The notes: a model not told the origin generated them from the sequence alone. DNA of 64,000 bases from Natrinema amylolyticus_A (GCF_042678045.1 NZ_JBHUDI010000001.1:186001-250000), one strand, 5' to 3'. Counted from the stretch's first letter, positions 26,764 through 35,890 are shown. Translations and numbers: made by a program.

Positions 26764-27717
26764 ATGGCAGGTCAACACACACGACGTGCACTTCTCAGAA
26801 GAGGAGGTGGTGTCGCCACAACGGCCGGGCTCGTGGGGGCATCGGGGTGCCTCACGCTCGCGACACAGTTTCAAAGTGGCTCGATTAACGTCAGCTCGAA
26901 GCGATTTACCGAACAGGAGGTGCTGGGCTATCTCGCATACGAGGTGCTTAACGCGAATACGGATCTCGATGTGGGTGACCAAGTTGGGCTCGGCGGCACA
27001 ACGACGAACTTCCGTGCCTTAGAGTCCGATGAGGTTCAGTTGTACTGGGAGTATACTGGCACCGTCTGGCAAACGCTCCCACCAAAGCACGACACTGTCA
27101 TTAGCGACCCAGCGACGCTCGCCGAGAAAGCCAGACAGGAGTTCGAAGCGCGTCACGACCTGACGCTCCTCCAGCTTGCTCCACTCAACAACACCTATGT
27201 CATCATGACCAACCCACAGTGGGGCCGCGACACTGGAGTCAAATCACTCTCTGACTTCGCGTCTTTCCTCGCCGACACAGAGGAGACGATCACGGTTGCA
27301 CTGAACGCAGAGTTCCAAAACCGGTCAGACGGGTGGCCGGGCCTACTCGAGCACTACGGCCTGGATCGATACAAACAACAACTCGATGTCAGGAACATCG
27401 ATTCTGGTCTCTTGTATCAGGTCGTCGGCAACGGAGAGGCAGATATTGGTGTCGGCTTCAATACCGATCCCCGTATCATCCAGTTCGACCTACGCGTGCT
27501 TGAAGACGACGAGCAGTTCTTTCCGGCATACAACGCCGTACCGATGCTCAGCACTGCAACACTCGAGGAGAATCCCTCGCTCCGTGACCCGTTGAATGCG
27601 ACGAGCGAGACGCTCACCACCGAGCAGATGCGAAAGCTCAACAAGCGGGTCGCGCTCGATAAGGTGAACCCGCAAACTGTCGCGAAAGAGTATCTCTCAC
27701 AGGAGGGACTCGTGTAA
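26764..27717 (+). CDS. Substrate-binding lipoprotein of a glycine betaine/choline-type ABC importer
   Basis: 317 residues. The N-terminus has a Tat-like RRALLRRGGG, a hydrophobic stretch and a lipobox GASGC (Cys at about 29), so it is exported and lipid-anchored. The rest matches the OpuAC/OsmX fold: SSKRFTEQEVLGYLAYEVL, LGGTTTNFRALESDEVQLYWEYTGT, and NGEADIGVGFNTDP. First gene of a four-gene operon; its stop overlaps the next start (TAATG). Ligands of the family are quaternary amines, but the neighbouring amidohydrolase and nitrilase genes leave a different nitrogen compound possible. Confidence 0.9.
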   Translation: MAGQHTRRALLRRGGGVATTAGLVGASGCLTLATQFQSGSINVSSKRFTEQEVLGYLAYEVLNANTDLDVGDQVGLGGTTTNFRALESDEVQLYWEYTGTVWQTLPPKHDTVISDPATLAEKARQEFEARHDLTLLQLAPLNNTYVIMTNPQWGRDTGVKSLSDFASFLADTEETITVALNAEFQNRSDGWPGLLEHYGLDRYKQQLDVRNIDSGLLYQVVGNGEADIGVGFNTDPRIIQFDLRVLEDDEQFFPAYNAVPMLSTATLEENPSLRDPLNATSETLTTEQMRKLNKRVALDKVNPQTVAKEYLSQEGLV

Positions 27718-28430
27718 TGATGAGAGACGTATTCGTTCCGTTAATCGTTGAGCAATCCATCGACTACTTCAACAAGAACCAGACACTCCTCTGGGAGCTG
27801 CTCGTCAACCACGTTATCGTCGTTCTCGATTCCGTGTGGCTTGCACTCCTTGTGGGAGTTCCCCTTGGGATCCTTGCAACCTACAATGACCGTCTCGGGA
27901 GCGTCCTCCTCTGGACGGCTGGGATGCTGATGACGATCCCGAGCGTCGCCTTGTTCGGTCTGTTGATTCCGCTCGTCGGTATCGGTGAGATACCGGTCGT
28001 TATCGCGCTCGTCCTCTACGCACAGTTGCCCATCATTCGAAACACCTACCTCGGCCTCACGCAGGTCGACGATGCGACTATTGAGGCCGGACGTGGGATG
28101 GGTATGACCAAAACGCAGCGCCTCTGGCGGTTGCAACTTCCACAGGCGATTCCGGTTATCATGGCGGGCGTCCGTAACGCCGTCGTCATTCTCGTCGGCA
28201 TCGCTGCTATCGGCGCATTTATTGGGGCGAACAATCTCGGCAACCCCATCTTCAATGGGATTAGCGAAGCCTACCCAGCTGCGATCGTCGTCTCGACGAT
28301 CATCGTCTCATTGCTTGCGCTCGCCTTCGATTATGGCTTCCGCGTTCTCGAACAGTTGTTTAGACTGCAAAATGGTGAAGACATCAACCCAACGCTCGGC
28401 ACGCGACTAATCCAGCAGACCAAAGCATGA
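27717..28430 (+). CDS. ABC importer permease (OpuB/OpuC type), first
   Basis: 237 residues, five or six membrane helices. Carries the binding-protein-dependent permease signature EAGRGMGMTKTQRLWRLQLPQAIPVIMAGVRNA at about 120-155 (the cytoplasmic EAA loop). Starts at an ATG overlapping the binding-protein stop by one base; an ATG three bases later is equally possible. Ends in a 4-base ATGA overlap with the ATPase gene. Forms a heterodimer with the second permease at 29503. Confidence 0.92.
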   Translation: MMRDVFVPLIVEQSIDYFNKNQTLLWELLVNHVIVVLDSVWLALLVGVPLGILATYNDRLGSVLLWTAGMLMTIPSVALFGLLIPLVGIGEIPVVIALVLYAQLPIIRNTYLGLTQVDDATIEAGRGMGMTKTQRLWRLQLPQAIPVIMAGVRNAVVILVGIAAIGAFIGANNLGNPIFNGISEAYPAAIVVSTIIVSLLALAFDYGFRVLEQLFRLQNGEDINPTLGTRLIQQTKA

Positions 28431-29500
28431 CTGACACGAACACGACATCCACGACTGAAGAATCGAAGACGATGATCGAATTCGACAGCGTCACGAAGAT
28501 CTATCCCGACCAGACGGTTGCGATAGAAGACATCAGTTTCGAGGTCGAACGTGGCACAACGACCGTGTTCGTCGGCCCCTCTGGATGTGGGAAAACCACG
28601 ACGATGACGCTCGTCAATCGAATGCAGGACCCCACCGAGGGCACCGTCTACTACGACGGTACCGACATACAGGACTACGACAAAGTAGATCTCAGACGCG
28701 ATATCGGCTACGTCATTCAGGAGATCGGACTCTTCGATCACATGACTGTCGGTGAGAACATCGCGACGGTTCCCGAACTCAAAGGATGGGACCGAGATCG
28801 GATTGACGAGCGCGTCGACGAGTTACTGGAGCTAATGAATCTTCCCCCGGAAACGTACCGCGACCAGCATCCAACCGCGTTGTCTGGTGGGCAACAACAG
28901 CGTGTGGGGGTCGCTCGCGCTCTCGCTGCAGATCCCAACGTTATCCTGATGGACGAACCGTTCGGCGCGCTTGACCCCATCACGCGCGAAGAACTCCAGG
29001 ACGAGTTCCTCGACATTCAAGAGCGCATCGATACGACGATTCTGTTCGTTACTCACGACATCAACGAGGCGCTGAAGATGGGAGACAAAATTGCCATCTT
29101 CGACGTGGGTGAGCTCGTCCAGTACGGAACACCCACCGAGATCATCAGAGAGCCGGCTAACGACTTCGTTGAAGAGTTCATCGGGGCTGACCGGACACTC
29201 AAGGAACTGCAGATCACCTCCGTCCGCGACGTGATGCAAGACTGTGCCACCGCGAGAGACGGGCTTCAAGAGTCTGTCTCAGATATAACGGCCGGTGTCA
29301 AAACCGACGGCGGTGAACTTGTGCTTGCAGATGGCACAGGTGAGCAGTATGTGACGCCGACGGACTCAGTCGATATCGCGCTGTCGCGGATGATCCAGAT
29401 CGATGCAACGTCGATCCCAGTCGTTGACGATGGTGAACTCGTCGGTATTATCTCGGAGTCTGATATCCGTGCTCATCAGTCCGCTGGAGGTGATCGTTAA
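28427..29500 (+). CDS. ABC importer ATPase with CBS domains (OpuCA-like)
   Basis: 357 residues. Walker A GPSGCGKTT, Q-loop QEIGLFDHMTV, signature LSGGQQQRVG, Walker B VILMDEPFGALD and the switch His in FVTHD are all intact. The C-terminus (about 260-355) has a CBS region ending IDATSIPVVDDGELVGIISESDIR; in OpuA/OpuC-type systems CBS domains sense ionic strength. A full tandem pair may be shortened here, since only the second CBS module is clear. Cytoplasmic; energises the two permeases. Confidence 0.93.
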   Translation: MTDTNTTSTTEESKTMIEFDSVTKIYPDQTVAIEDISFEVERGTTTVFVGPSGCGKTTTMTLVNRMQDPTEGTVYYDGTDIQDYDKVDLRRDIGYVIQEIGLFDHMTVGENIATVPELKGWDRDRIDERVDELLELMNLPPETYRDQHPTALSGGQQQRVGVARALAADPNVILMDEPFGALDPITREELQDEFLDIQERIDTTILFVTHDINEALKMGDKIAIFDVGELVQYGTPTEIIREPANDFVEEFIGADRTLKELQITSVRDVMQDCATARDGLQESVSDITAGVKTDGGELVLADGTGEQYVTPTDSVDIALSRMIQIDATSIPVVDDGELVGIISESDIRAHQSAGGDR

Positions 29501-29502
29501 CG

Positions 29503-30177
29503 ATGGCCCTTATCGATACGTTCGTGGCATCCTATCAGTATCTTGTCGACAACTTCGACGAGTTCCTTGGCCTGCTGACCGAGCACTTGACCCTCGTTCT
29601 TGTAGCAGTCGTACTTGCCATCACCATTGCCGTTCCACTTGGCATTCTCGCTGAACGGCATGACCGGGCAAAAGCGATAATTATGAGTGTTGGTAATATA
29701 TCTCAAACGGTACCAACGTTGGCCATCATCGCGTTAGTCTTTCCCCTGCTCGGACTGGGATTTCTCCCTTCATTGGTCGGGCTGTTCACGTACGCGCTGT
29801 TACCGATTCTGACCAACACGGTCACCGGCCTCGAGAACGTGAACGAGAGCACTGTCGAAGCGGCCCGTGGTATGGGTATGACTGAAGGCCAGATCATGCG
29901 GAAAATCAAACTTCCGCTGGCGATACCCGTTATATTCGCCGGGATTCGAACCAGTGCCGTTCTCAGCGTTGGTACCGCCTATCTTGCGTTCTTCATTGGT
30001 GGCGGTGGTCTCGGCGTCTGGGTCATCTCTGGAATCTCGCTGTTCAATACACCCCAGTTGCTCGCCGGTGCAGTCCCTGGAGCACTACTGGCAGTTGGCC
30101 TCGACTCGCTCTTTGCCTTCATTGAGAGACAGCTCACGGGCGAAACACACGCTACGCAGTCACCTGCGGCCGGGTAG
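29503..30177 (+). CDS. ABC importer permease (OpuB/OpuC type), second
   Basis: 224 residues with six membrane helices and the loop motif EAARGMGMTEGQIMRKIKLPLAIPVIFAGIRTS. Starts 2 bases after the ATPase stop. With 27717 it completes a binding protein - permease - ATPase - permease operon, the order of OpuB/OpuC-like systems. A PadR regulator converges on it from the other strand 45 bases away. Confidence 0.92.
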   Translation: MALIDTFVASYQYLVDNFDEFLGLLTEHLTLVLVAVVLAITIAVPLGILAERHDRAKAIIMSVGNISQTVPTLAIIALVFPLLGLGFLPSLVGLFTYALLPILTNTVTGLENVNESTVEAARGMGMTEGQIMRKIKLPLAIPVIFAGIRTSAVLSVGTAYLAFFIGGGGLGVWVISGISLFNTPQLLAGAVPGALLAVGLDSLFAFIERQLTGETHATQSPAAG

Positions 30178-30222
30178 TGGGGGCGGTTTCCCAACTCATC
30201 TGGATCATTATGAATACGAGAA

Positions 30223-30498
30223 TTAAACTTCGACGTACTGTTCTTCCCATTCACGTCGTTCTTGGATCTGCTCACGCCCGGCATCCGTGATCGCGTAATA
30301 GTTTGTCCGGCGGTCTAACTGGCCTTTTTCCACTAATTCCTTGTTGACAAGTGTATCCAAATTCGGATACAGTCGGCCATGATTGATCTCGGCACTGTAG
30401 TACTGCTCGACTTCTTCTTTAACGTCCTGGCCGGACGGCTGGTCAGCACTCGCGATCACATACAAGAGGTCGCGTTGGAAGCCGGTCAAATCGTGCAT
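30223..30498 (-). CDS. PadR-family transcriptional regulator
   Basis: 91 residues, the small haloarchaeal form of PadR. A winged helix is visible: TGFQRDLLYVIASADQPSGQDVKEEVEQYYSAEINHGRLYPNLDTLV, followed by the wing and YYAITDAGREQI. Convergent with the ABC operon, so any control of it would be in trans. An inverted repeat CTGTTT-N5-AAACAG sits just upstream of the start (30502-30518), a likely self-regulatory operator. Confidence 0.9.
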   Translation of the reverse strand: MHDLTGFQRDLLYVIASADQPSGQDVKEEVEQYYSAEINHGRLYPNLDTLVNKELVEKGQLDRRTNYYAITDAGREQIQERREWEEQYVEV

Positions 30499-30501
30499 AC
30501 A

Positions 30502-30518
30502 CTGTTTTCAAGAAACAG
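30502..30518. promoter_or_regulatory. Inverted repeat upstream of the PadR gene, candidate operator
   Basis: CTGTTT and AAACAG separated by TCAAG, a perfect 6+6 palindrome starting 4 bases before the padR ATG. Its place over the leader or transcription start fits autorepression. Inferred. Confidence 0.45.
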
Positions 30519-30662
30519 CGTATTTGTTACCCTGCTTGTATATGCAACTCAGATATCTTATATTCCACCAAACACATCCTAAGCGTAGCTCTCATCCCTG
30601 TCTCAATTCCAAGTTTCCACAAATTCACCCCATCATGTCTTTTTCCAGATAGGAGGGTCTAC

Positions 30663-31013
30663 ACAGAGGTATTCGAATTATCGGGGTATGACACGCACCA
30701 ACGGCAAACTGCAACCAGTGAGTCAAATACCGAGCAACTTCCGAACTGCATTACTGTTGTCGGACGCGGCGTCCCGTCGAACTTCGAGTTCTCCGTTGCC
30801 GGTGACATCGAAATGATGAGCGAAGATCCTGTAGAAGAGGCGACTGTCGTTACGAAGAACGCTGTTGAAGGTGCGATTGATGTCGGTGGCCAACGGTTCC
30901 GATTCTCTGACGAGTTAGCAAATGTCCACGTTACCGATTGGAACGGCGTGGAAGGTGGAGAGTCTCCGAGCACACCAACCATTCACATCGATTACGGCGC
31001 CCCTGACCGGTAG
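30663..31013 (+). pseudogene. C-terminal domain fragment of a haloarchaeal secreted protein
   Basis: The plus-strand frame ending at 31013 is open back to about 30640 and reads TEVFELSGYD, then VVGRGVPSNFEFSVAGDIEMM and DVGGQRFRFSDELANVHVTDWNG. This small beta domain (a tail of the VEGxxRYRFSG type) is seen at the C-terminus of many haloarchaeal exported proteins. No start codon precedes the domain except the internal ATG at 30813, so this is the tail of a lost larger gene. A minus-strand frame over the same bases is a shadow. Confidence 0.55.
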
Positions 31014-31057
31014 CAACGCAAATCTATCAGCCGATATTAGGTCGCTTGCGATTGCTG

Positions 31058-31288
31058 TTACTGCTGTCCGACAACGTCAGCAAAAGCTACGTTCTGCCGG
31101 ACGTTCTCGATTTCGATCACTACTTGATCACCTGGTTTGGTGTCCGGCACAATGGTCACATAGTCTTCAGTTCTCACACGGGAGGAGGACTCTCGGAACG
31201 GTTTGGAGCGGAATCGAGGGGTGGGACCCGAGTCTCGGCCGGAATTACCTCGTCGCTCACACCATGATTCAACCTCTTTATGACTCAA
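31058..31288 (-). pseudogene. TRAM-domain protein remnant
   Basis: 76 codons. The last 40 residues (VRTEDYVTIVPDTKPGDQ followed by VVIEIENVRQNVAFADVV) match the second half of the small archaeal TRAM domain, an RNA-binding beta barrel. The first 36 residues are Arg/Ser-rich and do not look like the normal TRAM start, where a GDGIARVE-type segment is expected. Either a decayed gene or an unusual fusion; decay is more likely given the neighbouring relics. Confidence 0.45.
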
Positions 31289-31421
31289 TTCCTACCGTCC
31301 CTGATTTCCAAAGAGTACTCAACACGCGAACCTGTGGCATGCGCTGGCCTTTCGCTCGGAACCACTTTGCTTACTGGCCTGTCCTGACCTCTAGTATAAC
31401 TTCGAGAGAACATAGCAGACA

Positions 31422-31730
31422 CTATCCTATCCGTTCTCTCACTCGATTGCTGGTCGAGACCTGAATATCGAGTTTCCCAGTGCTGCGAATCCAGTCGAGA
31501 TAGCCCTGAAGCTGATCCGCTGCTCGTAATGCGGTGATCGTGTCGTAGTCTTCCCGTAGTTCTTCGTTCGTGAACACTGCGTGGATCTGCTTGTGGCACG
31601 GGCGACACAGCATCACTGTCGGACTGTCCGCCCGCTCTTCCGGTCGCAGGTGGTGTTCCTGAACGACTTGTGGATCACTGATGTTTTCATCAGGAATGAT
31701 GCGCCGACAGAGTGCACATGTGGTCGGCAT
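31422..31730 (-). CDS. HNH-endonuclease-like small protein
   Basis: 102 residues from ATG 31730 (an ATG nine codons upstream is also possible). Zinc ligands CALC near the start and CRPCHKQIH in the middle flank EHHLRPEE, the HNH core with conserved His-His. C-terminal helices follow (FTNEELREDYDTITAL). Similar short HNH proteins are widespread in haloarchaea; nuclease activity is inferred from the motif only. Isolated gene; not obviously part of a restriction or mobile module here. Confidence 0.75.
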   Translation of the reverse strand: MPTTCALCRRIIPDENISDPQVVQEHHLRPEERADSPTVMLCRPCHKQIHAVFTNEELREDYDTITALRAADQLQGYLDWIRSTGKLDIQVSTSNRVRERIG

Positions 31731-31816
31731 TACTGGAAGTACGAACGACTCAAGCAAAACAACTCGGGCTCACCACGTTAGGCTGCTGTGTCCACATGTC
31801 GGACGGTGTGGAGTTG

Positions 31817-32431
31817 TTACCGTGACCGCGGATCGGACGGCTGGTGGATAAATGGAGCACTGACATCGTAGCCAGCAACGTGCGCGTTCAGTTTTGCCGC
31901 CGCCGGCGACTCCCTAACAGCCACCTCGTCATAGCCCGCCTCGGTGAATACGTCGGTGATCCATCGCTTCCCGCGGAGGTTGAACTTCTGGTGGTACGCC
32001 TCTGCCAGATAGAGCCGATCGAGTGATTCGAGACGTGTTTCGATCCGGTCGCGGTTGAGATCACTCTCGTCCAGAACCGTCAGCAACTGGTCGTGTTGGG
32101 CAGCCGTCTCGGTGAACACGATATTCTGATACTGGCGTTTCTGGGGCTGCTGATACGGAGTATGTTCCGCAAACGCTCGCTCAAGGAGGTCTGTAAACGA
32201 GAGCTGTTCGGGATCGTATTCGACCTGGATAACTTCCGTGTGATCGCCAAGAACCTCATAGGACGGGTCAGATTTCGTCCCACCAGCATACCCGACGCGC
32301 GTCCGCACGACACCGTCAATGGCGCCGAACGCCGCATCGGGTCCCCAGAAACAACCGAGGCCGAACGTTGCCGTCTTCGTATCTTCCGGTACCTGGCTAT
32401 CGAACTCTGTGACGACTGTCGGTGTGAGCAT
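31817..32431 (-). CDS. msrA: Peptide-methionine (S)-S-oxide reductase
   Basis: 204 residues from ATG 32431; the frame is open to 32485 and two upstream Met codons exist. The catalytic Cys is in FGLGCFWGPDAAF, followed by GYAGG, and the substrate-binding HTEVIQVEYDP and HTPYQQPQKRQYQN. Repairs methionine sulfoxide in proteins, using thioredoxin. Resolving Cys residues at the C-terminus are absent, as in some single-Cys MsrA enzymes. Monocistronic by spacing. Confidence 0.93.
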   Translation of the reverse strand: MLTPTVVTEFDSQVPEDTKTATFGLGCFWGPDAAFGAIDGVVRTRVGYAGGTKSDPSYEVLGDHTEVIQVEYDPEQLSFTDLLERAFAEHTPYQQPQKRQYQNIVFTETAAQHDQLLTVLDESDLNRDRIETRLESLDRLYLAEAYHQKFNLRGKRWITDVFTEAGYDEVAVRESPAAAKLNAHVAGYDVSAPFIHQPSDPRSR

Positions 32432-32513
32432 AATCGAGACGTAGTGAGGATTCGGCGCGTACATCGACTCTCGTGTCGCGGTCAATTAACCCTGTCTTCG
32501 CTTCACGCCTGCT

Positions 32514-32783
32514 TCAACAGAGCAGCCAATATGGATAGCTATGTCTCCGTTCCGTGCACGCGGACGGTACGCTGATCTGTGCTGTCCCAGGTTTCGACGC
32601 ATACGGGAACGAACCGTCCTGAGCTACAGGATACGTCTCGAACACGAGCTCGAATCGTTTCGTTCCACCGGCAGGAACCGTCACAGTACGACTGTCCACG
32701 AGCTCTGGATCGTCGCCGACCACCAGAGTGACGTCACGCGTCACTTCTGCAGTCCCCGTGTCGACCTCGACGCCGCGACTCAT
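32514..32783 (-). pseudogene. CARDB-like domain fragment
   Basis: The frame reads VTRDVTLVVGDDPELVDSRTVTVPAGGTKRFELVFETYPVAQDGSFP, a beta-sandwich adhesion (CARDB-like) unit common in haloarchaeal secreted proteins. It starts abruptly at GVEVDTGTAEV without a signal peptide, and its end (after about residue 65) loses resemblance. A tail fragment of a lost surface protein gene; an ATG happens to open it. Confidence 0.5.
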
Positions 32784-32916
32784 CTGTGACTACGCTCGTT
32801 CCGGGCAGATGACTCATGCAGAGGCGTGAAAGCTGCTGGCAACGATTAGTCCACACCGAAGTTGGAGGAACAGCACCCACGTCACCCAATTGCTAAACTT
32901 CCTCGGTCGACGTCGT

Positions 32917-32936
32917 CCACACGGCTGAAGTCGTGG
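32917..32936 (+). repeat. Hairpin resembling an IS200/IS605 (tnpB) right end
   Basis: CCACACGGCTGAAGTCGTGG folds into a stem with a TGAA loop and one bulge and is followed by ACTTTCTCC. Such CGGCTGAAGTCG hairpins mark the 3' ends of IS1341-type tnpB elements in haloarchaea. No tnpA or tnpB sequence is left nearby, so this would be a solo end. Confidence 0.35.
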
Positions 32937-32991
32937 ACTTTCTCCTGTTTCATGTACGTACAAGGGAAGCATCTCCCGTTCGGTGCAGCGG

Positions 32992-33543
32992 TTATACGGT
33001 CCGAAGGTCGTCTGTCGCCTGTGACCGGATGGCAGCTGCCGCAACTTCGTCGGCCCGCCTGATGAGTTCTGCTTCGATCGTCGCCGGCTCGACCGTCGTT
33101 CGACTCGTATGGGAGAGCACGATATGTGCCAGTTCGACTGGTAGGTCCACCGCTGCAACGACGTAGACACCGTAGTAGGGATGTCCGAGCAGGTTGTAGA
33201 CCGGCGTCTCGGTCATCCCGTCGAATTCGGCGAGCTTGCTCACGTCGTGGATGAGTGCACCAGCAACCACCGTATCCACTGAGAGCGTGACCTCACGCCG
33301 CTCGAGAAGCGTCTCTGCGAGCGTGACGGCACAGGCAGTTACGTCCCGAACGTGACTTACCAGCCGTTCGTTCTCCAACCCTAACGCACGCTGTGTTGGG
33401 GGCAGCCACGGTACCTCGGTGAGGTCGTCGATGTCGTTCTCTTCGATAGCCATCGCCCACGCACTGGCGACGCCCGCTCGAAGGTCGTCGTCTTCGATCA
33501 CCTCGAGTTCGGGAAACGCGGCCCTGACTACGTCCTCACTCAT
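32992..33543 (-). CDS. HD-domain phosphohydrolase-like protein
   Basis: 183 residues from ATG 33543 (frame open 18 codons further). The HD motif is in GALIHDVSKLAEFDG, with an upstream His in VSHVRDVTACAVTLAE and a later VLSHTSRT, together the metal ligands of the HD superfamily. Substrate unknown; related haloarchaeal proteins are annotated as HD-domain hydrolases only. Cytoplasmic. The gene ends close to the region with the IS-like hairpin. Confidence 0.8.
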   Translation of the reverse strand: MSEDVVRAAFPELEVIEDDDLRAGVASAWAMAIEENDIDDLTEVPWLPPTQRALGLENERLVSHVRDVTACAVTLAETLLERREVTLSVDTVVAGALIHDVSKLAEFDGMTETPVYNLLGHPYYGVYVVAAVDLPVELAHIVLSHTSRTTVEPATIEAELIRRADEVAAAAIRSQATDDLRTV

Positions 33544-33743
33544 GCCTCTGGCATCAGTATTGATCAATAAAAATACCCGCTGTGCAGTGATGCTCACTTC
33601 GCAGCTTGCGCCCTCACCTGCTGCTTAGTTGGTAATACGATTTCTTTATTCAGAGTGGGTGATGAAACCAGTGCCCTAAGCAGAACGGTTGTGGATAGTC
33701 CCACCAAAAGTGGGAATATGGTGAAAGTGGATCAAAATGACAG

Positions 33744-34751
33744 TTAATCGTCTGGTTGCAGAGAGTGTTGTGAGTTGGTTTCTGTCTTGTACACGTCACC
33801 TTGGATGCGGACTTCATCGCGCTCGAGCAACCGATCACGTCCGCTCCTGTTCCAACTGGACCGGGTCAGCCGCCAGAGCGGCCGAATATTGCAAAGCGCA
33901 AATCCGATAACGATGAGCGTGAATCCGGCGACGGTCGCCATGGTGATTTGCTCCCCGAGGAATGCCGCACCGAAGATCGTCGCCACAACAGGTGATGCGT
34001 AGTTGATGAGGCTGACGTTCGTTGCACCGATTCGATTCAGCAAGGTGAAATACAGGAGGAACCCGCCTGCTGTCGCGACGATACCGAGGTAAATGAGCGC
34101 GGCTGCCGCTGACGGCGTCCACGTCACATCTCGGAACGATGCTCCTGAATAGGCGTAGGCTGTCGCGTGGAGAAATATCGCGCCGGTACCCATCGACCAC
34201 GCGTGGAGGGACATCGTTGGGAGAACCGCCGTCCAGCGTTCTGTCAGCACGGACCCGAGCGCAAAGACGACTGCGGACGCCACGAGAAGTCCAACACCGA
34301 TGAGTTGCCCGTCAAAGGACCCACCAGCAACTGCAATAGCGATTACCCCCGCGAGTCCAGTACAGAGGCCAATGACGTCAGTGATGTAGATCCGTTCTGT
34401 TGAAAGGACACGAATGGCGATGATCGGCGTGATAATCGGTGTGAAACTGATGACGATCGCGGCGATACCACTCGTGACGTAGCTCTGGCCGATGAACGAG
34501 AACGCAAAGTGCGCTCCAATGACGAGGATACCGTTCGAGAGAATGAGCGCGAGATCCGCTTTCGTCCGGGGGAGCCACTGGAGTCGGCTGAGTAGCACTG
34601 CTCCGATGAAGATAAACGCAGCAACGTCTAATCGGGCCGCTGCGAAGACGAGCGGTGGCAGGGTTTCTAGCCCGATCTCGATTGCTGTGAAGGCTGTTCC
34701 CCAGACGAGTGCGAGCGCGCCAAACAACAGCACGTCTTCTACCTTTGTCAT
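33744..34751 (-). CDS. EamA/DMT-superfamily permease
   Basis: 335 residues with ten membrane helices in two EamA repeats: GALALVWGTAFTAIEIGLETLPPLVFAAARL starts the first and the second has IYLGIVATAGGFLLYFTLLNRIGATNVSLINYASPVVATIFGAAFLGE. The last ~45 residues are hydrophilic. Exports metabolites or amino acids by family; substrate unknown. 115 bases separate it from the next minus-strand gene. Confidence 0.9.
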   Translation of the reverse strand: MTKVEDVLLFGALALVWGTAFTAIEIGLETLPPLVFAAARLDVAAFIFIGAVLLSRLQWLPRTKADLALILSNGILVIGAHFAFSFIGQSYVTSGIAAIVISFTPIITPIIAIRVLSTERIYITDVIGLCTGLAGVIAIAVAGGSFDGQLIGVGLLVASAVVFALGSVLTERWTAVLPTMSLHAWSMGTGAIFLHATAYAYSGASFRDVTWTPSAAAALIYLGIVATAGGFLLYFTLLNRIGATNVSLINYASPVVATIFGAAFLGEQITMATVAGFTLIVIGFALCNIRPLWRLTRSSWNRSGRDRLLERDEVRIQGDVYKTETNSQHSLQPDD

Positions 34752-35123
34752 GTTATCATTGCGTAATATGTGACTGCTTCAAAGTCGGTGTACTGTCTAT
34801 CAGCGGCTCAACTAAACGATTTGCGAGGACCGTGATAACACAACTCAACGGCTGTAGAGCCGTGTGAGTCGTTCACCGAACACACTTCTTTTCCCGAATG
34901 AGTGATTGCGTTCAACAGTATCGAGCCGTTTGCGACGGCAGAGGTGAAATCCTTAGCCGTTGGCAGTTCTCAGCCCCTTTTGATCAGTATCGGAGAGATA
35001 CGTTTCACTCACCATAGTAAGGTTCCTCCCGGTGATGCCTCGGTAAAAGTGGTGACTACCGCCGATCAAACTGGGCGGATATGAAGGCCGAGATATTTTG
35101 TTAGCAGTCGTTGTAGGCCTGCT
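34752..35123. other. Intergenic stretch without a supported gene
   Basis: Between the divergent DMT permease and amphi-Trp genes. No frame has family resemblance. It includes short repeats such as GTATCGAG/GTATCGGAGAGATACG near 34920-35000 and a likely promoter for the amphi-Trp gene near 35090 (GAGATATTTTGTTAG). Confidence 0.4.
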
Positions 35124-35417
35124 ATGGCAAACGACAAACAAGAATCCGAAACTGAGGCGGAATCGGCAGCTGATGAGACGGAGCGTGAAGGTGAGCGAGT
35201 GATGAGTCGGGCAGACGGTGCGAGGATCATCCGTGAAGTCGCTGATGGTGTCGAGAACGGGACAATCGACATCGAAGGAAAGAACGGCTTCACGGTGGCG
35301 GTTCCAGAGCACGTCGAGTTGGAAGTCGAGTACGAGGTTACCGACGACGAGGCCGAGTTCGAAGTTGAACTCGAATGGCAGATGGAAGACGGCGAACCGG
35401 TATCGGCGGACGAATGA
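35124..35417 (+). CDS. Amphi-Trp domain protein
   Basis: 97 residues, very acidic. The first ~30 residues are a charged tail; then MSRADGARIIREVADGVENG and a run of alternating beta residues (ELEVEYEVTDDEAEFEVELEW) typical of the amphi-Trp family of small archaeal proteins. Function unknown. Preceded by a long AT-richer leader region. Isolated gene. Confidence 0.8.
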   Translation: MANDKQESETEAESAADETEREGERVMSRADGARIIREVADGVENGTIDIEGKNGFTVAVPEHVELEVEYEVTDDEAEFEVELEWQMEDGEPVSADE

Positions 35418-35630
35418 CACGGTTGACGGTGTCTATTGCAGCCAATCGTGGGAAAATCGTATCCGTTTATTCATCGATATGAGTGTTTGACTGACCGGAT
35501 AACTACCTACCCAGAGAGCACCAGGCTCGGTCAACAGAGAGTTCAACCCAGTCACGGTCACGTGCACCGGCGGTTTTGTTTATTATAACCCAAGGAGAGA
35601 TTCAAAGAATCGGATACCCTGGTAAGACAA

Positions 35631-35890
35631 GTGTCGCCGCCTTCACCGTTGCGCCGAAGTGGACCGATTCAGAGCGGGACGACGAACATATCCGCTGGGC
35701 GCGTGAGTTCCATCAGTCGTTGGAACCGTAGGCGGCCGACGGTGTCTACGTGAACTATCTCAGTGACGACGAGTCCGAACGAGTTCCCGAAGCGTACGGG
35801 GAGCGGTACGAACGCCTCCACGCCCTCAAACGCGAGTGGGACCCCGACAACCTGTTCCAGACGAACCAGAACATCAAGCCCGCCAACTGA
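35631..35890 (+). pseudogene. C-terminal relic of a BBE-type FAD-linked oxidoreductase
   Basis: The plus frame reads VAAFTVAPKWTDSERDDEHIRWAREFHQSLEP, a TAG stop, then ADGVYVNYLSDDESERVPEAYGERYERLHALKREWDPDNLFQTNQN. That is the end of the FAD-binding PCMH/BBE oxidoreductase family, as in the intact genes at 37031 and 43734, which end with DPENRFQLNQN and DPTNLFSLNQN. The N-terminal three quarters are gone and there is an internal stop. Confidence 0.85.
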
